A stretch of 60,000 bases of DNA from Apostichopus japonicus (lineage: Eukaryota > Echinodermata > Holothuroidea > Aspidochirotida > Stichopodidae), in contig NC_092579.1 in assembly GCF_037975245.1 (NCBI RefSeq), forward strand, positions 21,708,666-21,768,665, written 5' to 3'. This document shows positions 22,557 to 35,733 of this stretch, piece by piece. Within the stretch, counting starts at the first letter, position 1. Every line of letters starts with the position of its first letter. The position numbers and the translations under genes were made by a program. The notes under the pieces are model-generated. The model was given only the letters and a program-made list of their open reading frames with translations. It made no database searches and was not told the origin of the DNA.

Positions 22557-25500
22557 TTATTTCTTCCCGCTGGTGCTCGGCATACTCTGCTTTGACGGTC
22601 TCTTCGTTTTTTTACCTTTCCAACCTGTCTGCGTCCCTTGCGATCTAAACTTGGTATCTTCCGTATCGATCTGAGCTCCCAACAGCCAATAGAGATTATT
22701 CTTTAAAAATTTCTTTAACCCTGGAGGCATATCCAAGACACCTAAAACATCCAACTCCTGAGGGACGGCCTTCCTTAAAGTTTGACAACACATGTATTGC
22801 AGAGAAGACTCGAAAGAGGCGGTTCGGATGAGACACATGCTTGACTTTGCCGCGGTCGAGCTGACCATTGGATACCACTCGCGACCTTTTAATCCTTTAC
22901 AGGCGACACCTGAAGAAGGAACAAACCATAAAAAAGAGAGAGGAGATCAACAAAATGCTTTAAATTTTTTAAGACCTCTCAACAGATAATGCTGTTACGA
23001 GAACCCTTCAATTCCACTAGTAGAGTAAAAAATTGATCTTAAGGAAACCTTGTTCATAAAATTTCAAAACTGTATTACTCGCTAAGATTTGACCGAGTTT
23101 CGAACTGCTTTCTGGCGCTTCATGACTACAGTAAAACTTCATACCACCGGCATCCGCTGCCCAACAGAGCCACCTGAGCGGAACCAGTTCTGCATCTCTT
23201 TGTGGATGCAACACTGAAAGTTAATGATGTTACCATAGCAACTGACCTGTAAATCATTATTATTTTTATCTTTAGAATAAATGTATCTGATTCACTGATC
23301 CACAGATGGGAAAAAAAGAATATTGCCACAGAATAAAAATTTTAAATACATATAAACACAGAGAGCTAAGCAGACATTCCATTGAAACATCATCGAGTCT
23401 CGAGGATATATTCGCAGTGAGGATTATTTACAGGGAAGTAATGTTGAAGAACATTCTACCGCACCATGACGACATCACACAACACCTACTGTCATGTGCC
23501 TAGTACTACAATGAGTTAAGGTCTAGTGAGTAAACCTACTGTACACTTGATCGACCAGATCTTGAGTTATGGACAAGGTATTGAGGTGAGGTCTTCTAAC
23601 AGATGTATTACATGGTATGCAACAGGAATATCGCTTTAAGTTGGACGCAAACCTAACCACCATGTTTGGACTTATATCACAGAGATCTTTGTGAAGAAGA
23701 ACAAGCCCCCCAAACTTCTAAGAAAAATCTTGTTCTGTTAAAGAGAGGTTTTCTAATGGTAAAGTCATGTGTATTTTGTAAATCTGTGATGGCATAATGC
23801 CGCTAGTGATCTGAAACCTATTTCACTTTTCTCCGTTCTGTTCTTTCATGATCGGGTAGAACGTTAAACAGTGTAGACATTGCAACGGACATCATCATTG
23901 CGGTCATGTTAAGAGGTTTGGTATGTTAGATTCATTATTGGTAAAATCCGAGATCTCCATTACAGAAAATAGACATTGTAATAAAGAAAAAGAAAAAATT
24001 CCCCCCCCCCCCCCAAAGAAAAAACTGAAGCACATGAAGCTCAATGATGATTTAGCCTTGATCAAATCTTCAGCCTTGTGTGTGAAGAAACATCTAAAAC
24101 TCTGGGATTTCTCCCATGCAGAGAAAGATTATTCTTACCTGTTTGGAAGAGTTGTGCTTGACATTTATTTCTATCACATACATCATTAATGTTAGTCGGG
24201 TGTGTCTCCTATAAGTTACCATAGCAACCACAACCCTGATTCAGCATTCTGCATTCTAGGCAAGAGCACAACACTTACTTTATGATGATATAAAGTGCTC
24301 GCATGTTGGACAAAACTTTCAAAAACACGTTTGAAAAGGTTACAGACTCTCTCGAGGTATCAGAAAATGTATTTTGGTACTAACTAAGAAAACAACCTAA
24401 CAAAACAATTTATCCACACACTCATTTGGATGGCAAAATTATGTTACATTATCATTTTTAAACATAATAAGTTTTATCATTAAGTACAACAAAGTCTGTT
24501 TTGTGTTCTACGCACCAATAGGAGTGCATGGCACAGTGTGATCAATGCTGCGAATAATTCGATTTAGAATTGCACAGCAGAAAGCTAAGTGCACAGGAGT
24601 ATCTTTACTATCCCCAGAGTGTTTTTAGTACAAGTTTACATAACACAAACTGGTTATACTGTATATGCAAAACTTAACACACTTAGTTATTCTCAGAATC
24701 AAAGATGCCAAAGTAGTGCTGTAAAGCATATCAGACAGCTAAAAAATATGACCTGTCATGGTTCCCCTCCCCCCCCTCCCCCCGCCCACTCTCTTCCCGA
24801 CCACCACAAATAAAAAAATATATAAAAACATATCAAACTGACCTAAAAATGCTCCATTTTTATAAAAACTTAAAGATCCAGTCCATAGATCCAGGTGAAC
24901 TCCAATGATTGCACCTTGCCCGAATCTACTGCAGAACTGTTTTCTTTTGCCGCCAAAATAGAAATATCCAAGGTATGAAAGACCGCAGCTCTCCTCCTTT
25001 ACGTCTGTCCCCAACATGGAACAAAACTGATTGAAATATTTCTCGGGATCCACTTTGTCGGTCCCAACTCCGATCATCTGCAAAATTCGAGAAGAACGAA
25101 AGTAGGTGAAAATCATAAATGACAGGATCAAACGTGGAAACTCGTAACGCTACTTTTAACAAAAAAAAGGCAACAGTTTCTTGCTTTTAAACCTGCTTTG
25201 AAGGGTTATCTGGATTTCATCCTGTCAATAAATATCCTATAGAGTCAAATAATGGTCACCCACGCTCCTACCTTCTGCAAGAATTTGAATACTTTAAAGC
25301 ATTTTGCAATACTGCCACCCTAATTTTACATCACAGAGAGTCTGGAATTGTGATAGGTTTTTTCAATGTGTGGGAATATTTCAATTGGAGTTGTCAAAAA
25401 CTGCAGGGCAGTACTTCTGTGATTTTTATCAGTGATTAAATTTTACACATACAGAAATTTGGGGCTCGAGTATTTGATGTGTTTTGTATTGCTTCTTTTG

Positions 25501-28500
25501 CCGTTTGTTAACTAGTAGAGACTTGTTTCATTTGGATACATAGCCTTCATCCACTGTTAAGCCTTAAAGGAATTGTCTGGGGGAAGATTTTGATACATTG
25601 TACTCATACAATCTTTCTTATTTTTCTCGTTCTAACCATGTGAAAATTGTCCCCATGCGACGGTTTTTTCTAGTTTTCGAATCCCCAGTTTCTCACCAAA
25701 AGTACCGTTTGTTGGAATGCATCAGTGTGGTGAACGACATAATGCGGGCAAATAGGCAAAACGAGTGACTTGAAGTTAGCAATCCCATTTCCGCAACAAG
25801 TACACTCTCTCATGTACATGCACAGGTGATTGCCTATTATACCTTACGTACACATCGCGAACGTACCTGTACAGCCTACCATGCCCAGTTGATACATACA
25901 TTGCATTGCACATGATACACTCCCACACTCAAACTACAGTTCATAAACCGTTCTTCCAAATCGCTGACATACAATTCACGGGTCAAGTTTACAGTAAAAG
26001 GAAGCTACTTTAATATTACTTGTAAAGTATTCCATCATTGAAATGTGAAACATGGCGGAATCGATGTCAGAGCAGAATGTAGTTCCGGGAAGCTTAGGCT
26101 TCGTAGAACTGTCCGATTGTATACTGTTCAGTATACCTACAAGCCAACATTCTTCGCAATGGAGCTGGACAGCGCAATGGAAACAACGAAGAGCCTGCTG
26201 TTCAAACTTACCTTGTGTTACACAAAGACCACACAGCAACTGATGCACTACCTATATATTACCGTTATGACGGCTTTACGATTTTGTTAAAAAATAAATT
26301 TATAACTAAGAAATTTCACTGACAATTAAGGAAGAAATTATTCTGTATTCAAAATTGTTGTGGTGACTACTGTAGGAACTATATGTAGCCTGGGTTATGT
26401 CTGCATTTGCCCAGATGATGTCACGTACCCTACTGTTCAAAGTATATTTGAAATATCCATCCTAAATCGATTACAAAATTGTTCCTCTGTCAAACGCAAT
26501 ATCAGCATTCTCATACCTTGAAAACATGTTTGGAAACATTTTTATCGCTTTTTTACGGTAACTTCTAAGGGCTACAAGACAATTCTTTTAAGGGTTGCAC
26601 ATGCGGTCTCCTTACTAAACTTATGAAAATATACAAACATTTGAAGGTGCATTCATCGCAAAGTTACTTTTTTGAGTGATAAAGATTGCAAATGAATTTA
26701 CGCTGTACATAGCATTTGTTTAAAACTTTAAAAATTATTTGTAAGTTTCTCTGCAACTCATTGAGTTGCTGCCTAATATTGAAAATACATGTAATTTTAA
26801 AGGCTTTGAAACAGCCTTTCAGCTGTATATAGCATTCTGACTACCACAGTGCAGGACTACACACTTGGGTATGCTACACTTCACTCTCAACAGTAGGAAA
26901 TGAATATAGCCAAATAATTTGTTGGATGGGACACTTAGCGATATTTGGAAATATCTAGATATAATAATACTTTTACGTGGAGCAAGGCTGTGATATATTT
27001 GCTTATATATCATTTAAATCTTTGTAGTAAAAACTCAACATAACAGTGATTCTACTAGATAATATTTATGAACATTGAAAAAGGTAACAGAGTATTCCTT
27101 TGGGTTAGCTCATTAACTTAACATTAAAGTACAGAAATTTAGGCATCTTACCATATCTGTTCCATAAACTGGGGAGACCATTTTGATCTCCCAGTAGTTC
27201 TGTCCCTCCACCAGAGCTTGGTTGCTTCTGGCTGAAGCTGTGCCTAAGCTATAGTTGGTATGGAATCTGACCTCAGTCTTGTTCTTAGAGAGTTGTACGT
27301 TAGATTTCATGCTGACGTCATCCCACACCCAGTCAAAGTCACCTTTGAAAACGAGTATAGCGAACCACAAAATTGACAGATATGGCCAAACAAAAAACAG
27401 AAAAAAAAAAAAAAAAACGAAAGAGGAGGCTGGGGATTAATTTAAGGCATTCAACATTTCCAGATTAGTTATGTAGTTTACAGAAGAAGATTAATAATTA
27501 TAGTTTAACCCAATGTCCCCTATGATCCCTTCCCTCCAGAAAAAAAAACAAAAAACATTTTGGATGTCAAATGGTCAATTCTTACTGGTCTATAGAACAT
27601 AAAGTCTAAGTGCAAGGTTGTGCTCATAAATAATCTTGAAGCTTTCGTGGGAGGTTGAATTTGGAAGGGGAAATGTAAACCACCCGACAGATGATGGGGG
27701 TTGAGGCCTTGCCCTCCCCCCTCCCAGCATTCCCCTACCCCACTTGTACAGGCTACTACATTGTTCACCTTTGATTTTCTTACTTCATGCACCTCTGAAT
27801 ATAATTAACTTAAATACTAATATTGCACATATTTTTTCAAAAGAGCTTGCAACATTTCATCAAAGGCCAATTAAATCATCATTAAATGTGTGCGTGTGTG
27901 TGTTTGTGTCATTTCAACATAAAAGGAAATAATAGCAACCTTTCTGAATCATTAATATCCTCAGATGGAATGTATGAAGCAAGTAAACACACTGTGCCAA
28001 TGTGACGGAACACTGCCAGTGGCATTGCTTGGGATTAACGGCCTCTGTTTTTAACAAGTTCATCAAAACACGCAACTGTTATGTAGAAATACTTCTCCTC
28101 ACTTGATCGATAAAATGACTCAAAATGATTTTGCCAAGATGACTTCATTCACTCAGCTGAACATGCCAATGGCTATAGATGCAGTTTGCGATATGTTGCC
28201 AAATTTGAGAAACTAATACCCTGACCAAACAAATTGCTCCATATGAGAACGTGTTATTAACATAAAGAACATTTTACACCCATTTGGTATTTTTTTTTTT
28301 TTTTTTCATCAACTTTGTTTGTCTACAAAGGAATATTTTAACTAACTTGAAGAGTCGGGCTTGTTGTTATCCAGGGTTGCCTCTGATTTAGCAGGGGTAA
28401 AGGAAACGATCATTGGGCTACGTAATGTTTCTGGTGATGGTGGCCAAGTTGCTAAACGGCACATGCATGGTCTTTCGTCCGTTGGAACATCCACCTCATT

Positions 28501-28644
28501 CCTGTCATTCGATGACCCTTCCCGACTACGACCCAGTTCTGCAGAAGTACCCGAACTTCCTGGTTCCGAGCTCCGGTCTCCATCTTTGGTTTTCTGGTGC
28601 TTTTTTCCTTCCTCTGGTTGTGATCCTTCTGCTTTTCTCTTCAT
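22557..28644 (-). CDS. SPSB3: SPRY domain-containing SOCS box protein 3
   Basis: Substrate-recognition subunit of an elongin BC-cullin ubiquitin ligase; the SPRY domain binds the target and the SOCS box binds elongin. Minus-strand exons 28644-28347, 27342-27152, 25077-24843 and 22909-22557 join with matching phases and give 358 residues, close to the human protein (about 355). Exon 1 (1-99) is hydrophilic, Lys/Ser-rich and not conserved. Exon 2 starts the SPRY domain (DFDWVWDD, EGQNYWEIKM, SPVYGTDM). Exon 3 continues it (MIGVGTDKVD, FCSMLGTD, RFGQGAIIGVHLD). Exon 4 ends it (WYPMVSSTAA) and carries the SOCS-box region (SLQYMCCQTLR, LPPGLK-like MPPGLKKFL). The start was chosen because an in-frame stop lies about 12 codons upstream and a TATA-like box sits at 28698-28690. 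The gene is convergent with EME1. Confidence 0.93.
25568..26587. mobile_element. Kolobok-like element flanked by TTAA, in SPSB3 intron 2
   Basis: The termini are inverted: AGGAATTGTCTGG at the left and, read from the right end inward, AAGAATTGTCTTG. Both ends abut TTAA (25564-25567 and 26588-26591), the target duplication typical of Kolobok and piggyBac. The 1020-bp interior has only short ORFs, including a Kozak-like AACATGGCGGAATCG start at 26052 that stops after 63 codons, so the element is non-autonomous. Confidence 0.55.
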
Positions 28645-28689
28645 GATTGACAGGCTGCACCCGATCGGGGTGTTTCCATAGGGTTTTCA

Positions 28690-28698
28690 CTTTATATA
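28690..28698 (-). promoter_or_regulatory. TATA-like box upstream of SPSB3
   Basis: On the minus strand TATATAAAG lies about 46 bases before the chosen ATG at 28644. If used, transcription would start about 20 bases before the ATG, giving a very short leader. An upstream non-coding exon is an alternative. Confidence 0.3.
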
Positions 28699-28704
28699 CA
28701 TAAC

Positions 28705-29640
28705 CAACACCTGATAGGAGTTGAAAATAAAGAAAGAGAGATTCAAATTTTGAAGGTTACAAATCATTGACTACAAACTGAGGAGAAAAGATAGTGATAT
28801 CAAGGCTACACAGCAATAAACATGATTTAGGGCTAGCCTGGCCTAAATAAAGATTGGTAGGCTTAGCTTATCTTTTGACAAGAGCAAGCTCTTGAACAAA
28901 GATGTGTAAGCATTAAACAGGTGTACAGTCTCCGAAGTTTTGAGTGATTACAGGCTTTTCCAAAATACATATGATAATGTTTGATCTTATATTTTTTTAA
29001 ATTGTTCAATGTACCAACGGTGTTATTCATGAATGGATGAAATTTTAATCATTTAATAACTGCTAATGACAGTGATAGTTTTCAAAACTAACGGAAACAG
29101 TGTATAAACGGTAACATTTTGAAAGCAGTTTTGAACAAAACAGCTAAATTTTTAAGAGCTAGACAACGCCTAGATGTGAGTTTAGTTATAAATATGCAAC
29201 ACTAAACAGTGATGGTGTCACCAGTGTACTACTAGGCATGCATGATACCAAAGTTTTAGTTTTTGATTCCAAATTTGAGTTAAATGTTGAACCGGAAGCC
29301 ACCCGGCTTGTAGCAGTATTGAATAAGCCCTTGTGGACTAATCCCACACCCATGGTCACTTAGCCTCGTATAAATAACTGTGTAAGGATCCATCACAGGA
29401 CAACTACTTTCATATCACAGGACTTTGGAAGCAAGATTATTGCTGAATTGAATATACAAGGCTGAGTGGTCAGCTACCGCAAAGCGTCCGATGTAAGCAC
29501 TTGGTATTTTTCACGGTTTGTCAGAAGAGCAGCTTGAACGAAGTTCCAGTTCTTGAAAATATGTAAATTGCCTGCCAGGAGAAAAACTGAAAGGCGAATA
29601 ATGCAGAAAACAAACAAAAATGCCTGTTTCTAGAAAATGT
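28705..29640. other. Intergenic sequence upstream of SPSB3
   Basis: Between the SPSB3 promoter region and the start of the transposon-rich half I see no ORF, RNA or clear repeat. It is AT-rich with scattered poly-A/T. Confidence 0.3.
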
Positions 29641-29648
29641 ATGGCTTT

Positions 29649-31814
29649 CAGGCGCGTATCCAGGATTTTCTAACCCGGGGCGCGCGAATTACTATGTAAG
29701 CGGAGCGCCACCATCGGTTGGCGCGCAGCGAACAAGAAAATTTCTGGTTTTGATACCCCCCAGATCACCGGAAACGGCACTTCTCGGGCTTGAAATGACC
29801 AACCAGATGTACACTTTTGGCCTGAGAACCAAGTATTTCCTAATAGTTTTTTTTTCCATCCATAACCTTTTTGAAGATTGTCAACCCGGCACACGTCATG
29901 TTCGACCTGATCGCATGTCCTGTGGGTCTTTGCTTTTGTAGGTGATTCTACGTCGCGGCCCACAATACCCGTCAGCCCCACTTTTCAAGGTTTTAAGCCC
30001 CAAATTTGTTCAGAATTTGAAAATTCACATTTCTCGTGAATAAACTCACTTCAAAACATACCCATAATGTTGTACAAAATTTCATCTATGGACAACCAAT
30101 ATAGAAAAACTACCTTCAACCCCTAACAGACCGGTCAAAATTGCTCGAGTAGAGGGAAGTGTGATGCAGAATGTTGGTCAGAAATTTTCGAAAATTCAGA
30201 CCCAGTTAATTTTAATTTATTGGTGTACAAATATTAAACCTCTTATAATGGCTATTATAAAACTTGGTTGAAGGAAATGAAAAAATAGCAGATATTTCCG
30301 AAACCGAACACTACACACATAGGCGTAGGAGGCGCGGCGGCAGTGGCGGAGCTAGGGGTATTGGTCAGGAGGGGCGAGAATGGTCTGTAGGGGCGCTTTC
30401 GACACTATCTAAGCGGAGCGCCACCACTGGTTGGCGCGTAGCGCACAGACAAATTTTGAGTAAAGATACTCCCTAGATCGCCGGAAATGACCCTTTCAGG
30501 GCCTGGCTAATTTGCAGATAAACGAAGAATAGAGTGTCATCGCCAAATTACACCAACAAAATGTGACAAATGTCAATAAGTAGATGAGAGCGCAATAAAA
30601 AAGTCAATAATCTAGAATAAGTAAAAAGTGGTAAAGAGCTGAAAAAGGCGCCAGCAGTCCATTTGAGTCCGTCAGGGGGCGCATCCGCCCCCTGACCGTA
30701 TGGACGCTCCGCCACTGCGCGGCGGGGGTGCAGCCCCTAATTCGCCATTACTAATGTAAAAGAAACTTTTGACATAATTGGACCTCCATGCTTTTTATAC
30801 ACCTACATGAGACATGTCGTTGTTTACATTAGCATCCCGCGGTATAATGCGCAATTTTAACGGACCGTACGGTACATGATGGCATGCGATGTAATAACCG
30901 ATGCTTGCTTATATGATATTGACATTGACACGTTGAACGCGAAAATTTTTGGTTATTTTTTCAGGCAAGTCGGACAGTTTTGAGGATTTTCATCCTGGAA
31001 CGCCATTTTCATGCTCACTGATATGATGTGATATCTGCTGTTTGCGTTACAAATTCGAACAGGCGCGTAGCGAGGAATTTGCCAAGGGAGGGGCGAAGCC
31101 TGTAGGCAAATTATCTAAGCGTAGCGCCACCATAGGTTGGCGCGAAGCGTACAAGAAAATTTTGGCCGAAAATGCCTCCCAGATCGCTGGAAATGGCACT
31201 ACCCAGGACCATTTGTTAGCGCGAAGCGTACAAGCAAATTTTGGCCGAAAATGTCTCCCAGATCGCTGGAAATGACACTTCCCAGGCCTTGTAAGTTGCA
31301 TCTAAGCACTTTCTATTTTGAAATTACTTAGCGATATCATTTAAAAAAATGCTGAATGGGGGGGGGGCGGTCGCCCCCATCCCAAAATGCGTCATGTTCC
31401 CCGACGACACGGTCGAGTTCGAGACCAGCCACAGTTGGTTTCATAGCACAATTCTACACACGCGTTATGATAGACCATATATAGTATATATATAGATAGT
31501 GAGAGGGGAAAATGGTAACGTCAAAAAAATGGAGTTGTCGGTGTAAGGGGTAGGGTGAGGCACACTTTTACGAAATCATTGATCCGTCACTGGCTACCCT
31601 TCAGCGCTGTAATGATGTCACTGTTCCTCTTTCTCTTCCCGGTGTCTTCGCGTTTTTCTTTTACTCCCTCCTTTTCTCTCTTTCTTCTTTTTCTTTTCCC
31701 TTCCTTCCTCTCCTCCTCCTCTTTTTCCCTCTTTTTTCTTCTCTTTTTTTTCTCTCCTCTTTTTCTTACCCGGGGGGCGCGCGCCCCCAACGCCCCCCCC
31801 TGGATACGCACCTG
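29649..31814. mobile_element. Possible composite hAT-type element with nested insertions
   Basis: The left end reads CAGGCGCGTATCCAGG and the right end CCTGGATACGCACCTG, inverted with one mismatch over 16 bp. TGGCTTT occurs at both flanks, but offset, so the target duplication is not clean. Inside are repeated modules carrying GGAGCGCCACCA and GGTTGGCGCG (about 29700, 30414, 31119), the nested hAT element at 30340-30717, and a CT-rich tract (31620-31760). Two fragments of the same family with unrelated sequence between them would also explain the ends. No transposase ORF is visible. Confidence 0.4.
30340..30717. mobile_element. Non-autonomous hAT element, perfect 8-bp target duplication
   Basis: The 378-bp element begins CAGTGGCGGAGC and ends GCTCCGCCACTG, exact 12-bp inverted repeats. 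It is flanked on both sides by CGCGGCGG (30332-30339 and 30718-30725). CAG...CTG ends with an 8-bp duplication are the hAT signature. It has landed inside an older GC-rich repeat that continues on either side (GGCGTAGGAGG...GGGGGTGCAGCCCC). A 3'-truncated relative is at 55270. Confidence 0.9.
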
Positions 31815-31959
31815 GCTTTATTGGCTTAACTGCAGATTGCTGGCTTCTCAGTCACTGTAACTGGATAGCCTATAGCCTACAGCCCAAAACTATGAATATG
31901 AAGATATTTATGGTAATTTCGTACACTAACGCCACATCGAATCAGCCACAAACTTCGAA

Positions 31960-32335
31960 AGAGACAACATTGACATTACTATGGACTTAGTTTAGACACA
32001 CTATCGAAGATTGATTTCACAGTGACTGTGAATACTTGATGCCACCACATTGACATTACTTTGAACTTAATTTTAGTTTCCTTTTTAAAGAGAGACAATA
32101 AAATGAAGGTGTATTCAGTTCATTTCAACATGACTGCGAATCCTCAAAGCCATGTCGCTGGCATTAGTTTGGACTCAATTTAGCTTTTTGTTTTTTTCCG
32201 GGCTTATTTATTTAAGTTTATACTTTAAAGAGAGACAACACTTAAGGCGCATTGACTTCACAGCGATTGTGAATCCTCAAACTTGCAAGCCACATCATTA
32301 GCATCACTTTGAACTTTAATTTTGGAAGAGGGAAT
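31960..32335. repeat. About three degenerate ~135-bp tandem repeats
   Basis: The motif chain AGAGACAACA, TTGACTTCACAG, GACTGTGAATCCTCAA, GCCACATCATTRGCATTA and CTTTGAACTTAATTTT is repeated about three times with many changes. Confidence 0.55.
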
Positions 32336-32639
32336 CTTGGAACAACAATGCAATAGCCTACATATGTCTGTTAATTGATACCATTGCCACCACAAAGTGT
32401 TCTCATCGTTCTCATAATCCATATATGTCAGTCTGTATGCAGGGTGACCACTATATGCCACTATCGTTTTGAATGCATGGTGTCTTTCGGGTTGGGTTGT
32501 ATTTTGCAATTACTCCGCAAGTATTACTGAACCGTAGGCATTTGACCATCATTGTTGCAACATAACACCACCAAACACTGAGATCTATAAATTCCACCGG
32601 CCCCTTAATATATGATACCTAAAAGTAATACTAGTAGCA

Positions 32640-33125
32640 TGGTGACTTCGAAGTTCGGACACTTAAGACTTAAAACACCCCAAAACTAAATCTTCTGGTC
32701 TAAATCACCAGAAAATATACTTCATATGGTGGGAGAATTGTGTTATAGCACGATACACGGCCAAACTTTCTTTCCTGCAAACTGTTTTCACGTTGTTTTC
32801 CAAGAAGATTCTTCGTGATTGTGGAACTGGTATTTCTTTGCTAGAGTATTGCGAAGTTCGGACACGCAACCCACAGTGTGGCGCTGGTGATAAAATTGGT
32901 GGCGCAGTTGCTTTTTCAGTAATATAACAGACTTCATAGATCTCCCTCATTTTATTGACTAATATGTAAGTAATTTCTTGCACACGGGCCATTTTGGAGA
33001 GAAAATAACTGTAGCTTCGTACTTTTTGGTGAAATTTGGCTCTTCCTGTCAGTTGTCTTTTTAAAATCGTGTATTTCTTAGGGTGTCCGAACTTCGCAGT
33101 ATGCTGAACTTCGCACTACTGACTA
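32640..33125. mobile_element. Putative MITE with inverted GAAGTTCGGACAC ends
   Basis: GAAGTTCGGACAC occurs at about 32650 and 32849 in one orientation and GTGTCCGAACTTCGC at about 33083 in the other, followed by GCTGAACTTCGCAC. Left and right outer sequences (AGTAGCATG...TTCGAAGTTCGGACAC and its counterpart) are partly complementary. This suggests an approximately 480-bp foldback or MITE, perhaps nested. No target duplication was found. A 95-codon minus ORF crosses it and is not recognised. Confidence 0.35.
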
Positions 33126-33129
33126 TACT

Positions 33130-33800
33130 ATAGTACTAGGCCTATCCTTACTTCCTACGCTTGAGTTGATGTCAAAATGTTACATGAGGGTGATCCCTCA
33201 ATATCAATCATGTCCCTAGATATTCTGCAAAAACTATGGTAACCTAAGCTGGAAAAGTACATACAAGGCTAGGCGTACCCTAACGTTATATCTCTGTAGG
33301 AATTCAGCAGCAAATTAGAATCACCTGTGTTTACAACAGATAGGACTATCGTTTGATTGAATTCTGCCGCTGGTTAGGCTAGGCTACTGTAGCCTAATTT
33401 AGCCTTGTACAGTAAGTTGTACCTTAGCTTACAACTTTGCCAATAATAACGCGAATAAAATGGCTTTGTGCGACAAAATCATGTGAACTTTCACAGAACT
33501 GTAATATTTAAATATTTTTCTTGGTTTCAGGATAAAAAATACTCCTTACCGTAGATTTAAATTCTGTCAGACTCGTCAAACCTGTAACCTTTCGCCCGTG
33601 TATTTGTAACCTCAGTGTGCACAGTATAGTACTGATGCTCTGCTAGCTATTAGCGCTCAAGAGAACTGGTACATCAATTGTCGGAGTTGGTTTTATAAAC
33701 ACAGGTTTTCGTAATCCAAAGTTAGACTGCGCAAACTCAAATAACAAAGTTGGTTATAATGAATGATCAGACGCCACAGTGTTAGGTAATAAACATCTAC
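33130..33800. other. Intergenic sequence, nothing recognised
   Basis: AT-rich with CTAGGC/GCCTAG-type words common in this genome. No supported feature. Confidence 0.3.
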
Positions 33801-34994
33801 CTTTCATAATAGAACATGTTCCATTTAATAATGGATATTGTACTCCGATGCGTAATGATCCCGGTCATGGCTTATTATAATATGTAAGGTAGGGGAAGGG
33901 GCCTACATACACGCAACAGTTCTGATATATATCATTTCTGGGCAGTGATACAGAAAATCAGTTACAGGTCAAACTGAGTAATGGTTAAGAGGTTATAATG
34001 TCACCTATAATTGGATGGTCTAGGTGGCATACTTCTATTAGAAAATATATCCCTCCGCTCGATTGTGCCAAAAAGCAGCAGGAGAACATCTTTTTGACCT
34101 GTTATCAATCATGATCTAGTTTTTTTTGGCTTGCATGTTGAAGAGCATGAATGGAAGTACATGTGGTGAGAAAATTGGGTCAATCGAGGCAATTTTAGAC
34201 CCCTTTAGGCCTCCCAGGAGCAGCGTAGGAAAATTGTTTACTACTGAGTGAAGAGGTTTGTTTACAAGTGACGAAAACATCCGGCTCCGATAGCAAAAAA
34301 TCTGCGCGGTCATGAGACGGAAAATTGATGGTGCCATTAAAAGGCCAACTTGTCATCTATCCGGTGATGGGTAGCGTTTAGCTAGTGAAAACTTCTATCT
34401 AGACTTAGAGACCATATTACTTTTGTGATTTAGTGTGTAATTCAATGGGGCTTTTAATGGGCGTATGCTACCTCTAGGGATAGCTAATATAAACCTACTG
34501 TCGTCTGTCAACTTATTCCAGTTGACAAATGGACACCTGTTTTGGAGGTTTATTCAATGTGTGGAGGTTTATTCAATATAAGGATATAACATGACCCGGA
34601 GACAGTAAAACCACCGGACCCCCTTTTGAGCTCTTCATGTTTCCTAATGTGTATTTTGAAAAGAAGAAAACCCTTTTTTGCCACCAGTGTCATATTTTGC
34701 CCCCTTCACCGTCCCACATCCACAAAAAAAGACGAATAAACTCTCTCGGGACCCTTATTGACTCGGGGCTCCGAGGCAGAACCCCTCCGATACCCTCTCC
34801 CCAGGCCAGCTTGTACTAGGTCATAATGGATCATGAAACATGTCATATATACTGTATCATCAGTCCTCATGACACAGCTTATTACACTGAAATTGATACG
34901 GCTTTTACTGGCGATGCATGATCCCTTGTCTTACTATAGGGAGTCATAACTTAAAAGTCACAACTCCTCTTTTATTTGCTATACGGGGCAAGAG
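33800..34994. repeat. Partial duplication unit (tail of a unit upstream of A)
   Basis: Blocks match the tails of units A and B. They include GGATATTGTACTCC with TGATCCCGGTC (33835-33875; B counterpart at about 54827), then GACAGTAAAACCACCGG...GGCAGAACCCCTC (34600-34790; A 45880-46035, B 54868-55030), then GATCCCTTGT...GGGAGTCATAA (34920-34950; B 55180-55215). About 730 bp at 33870-34595, absent from A and B, interrupt it. It directly precedes unit A, so the units are in tandem. Confidence 0.7.
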
Positions 34995-35621
34995 TCTGTA
35001 AATGAACATTAGGGCCCAGGGGTGCTGAAACCCAGGTGAAAATAGCCCGAGGACACGTACCGGGACACGTTCCGCCACCCTGGCTCCCCAGCCTACGTTA
35101 CATGAAAATCTCAAATCCAAGATAGCCCGTCCAGTGTACGTGTTTATTCATAGTATTCTCAACATCATGGTTGGCTGCAGGCCGTTGGAATTGTTATCCT
35201 TTCGAATACATTGTTCAAGTTGCAATAAATGCCAACCGCAGGAGAAAGGGTTGCTGGAGGGAGGATTGTGAATCATCGAGAGGTGGAGAGAGAGAGGTGC
35301 AGAGGGGGGGGGGCGGGTCTTTACGAATTGAAATTACAGTTAGCCTATATATAGGATCGAAGTCCGTCCCTTCCCAGATGATGCGCAGTAAATATTTCAT
35401 TAACTAACATTAATAATTATACTAATAATAACAATCAAAATGATAATAAACTGATATATACTCATTCCTGTGTTTAATTATCACATATTCTTAATTTATT
35501 TGCAACCTTGAAAACTGAATATAGCCGTTGATGGCTTAAGAAAAAGTTACACCTATGGTTGCACTCTGGTTATAAGGTATATCATCATTCTATCATTCAT
35601 CACCATCTGCACCATCGATTG

Positions 35622-35733
<112 letters not shown>

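Noticed and set aside
22339-22674. 111-codon plus ORF
   Set aside because: Antisense to the last SPSB3 exon, which is the well supported reading.
26045-26290. ORF starting ATGGCGGAATCG with good Kozak context
   Set aside because: Short, inside a TTAA-flanked element in an SPSB3 intron, and without a recognisable domain.
31587-31811. Lys/Arg/Glu-rich minus ORF
   Set aside because: Translation of a CT-rich tract at the end of a transposon.
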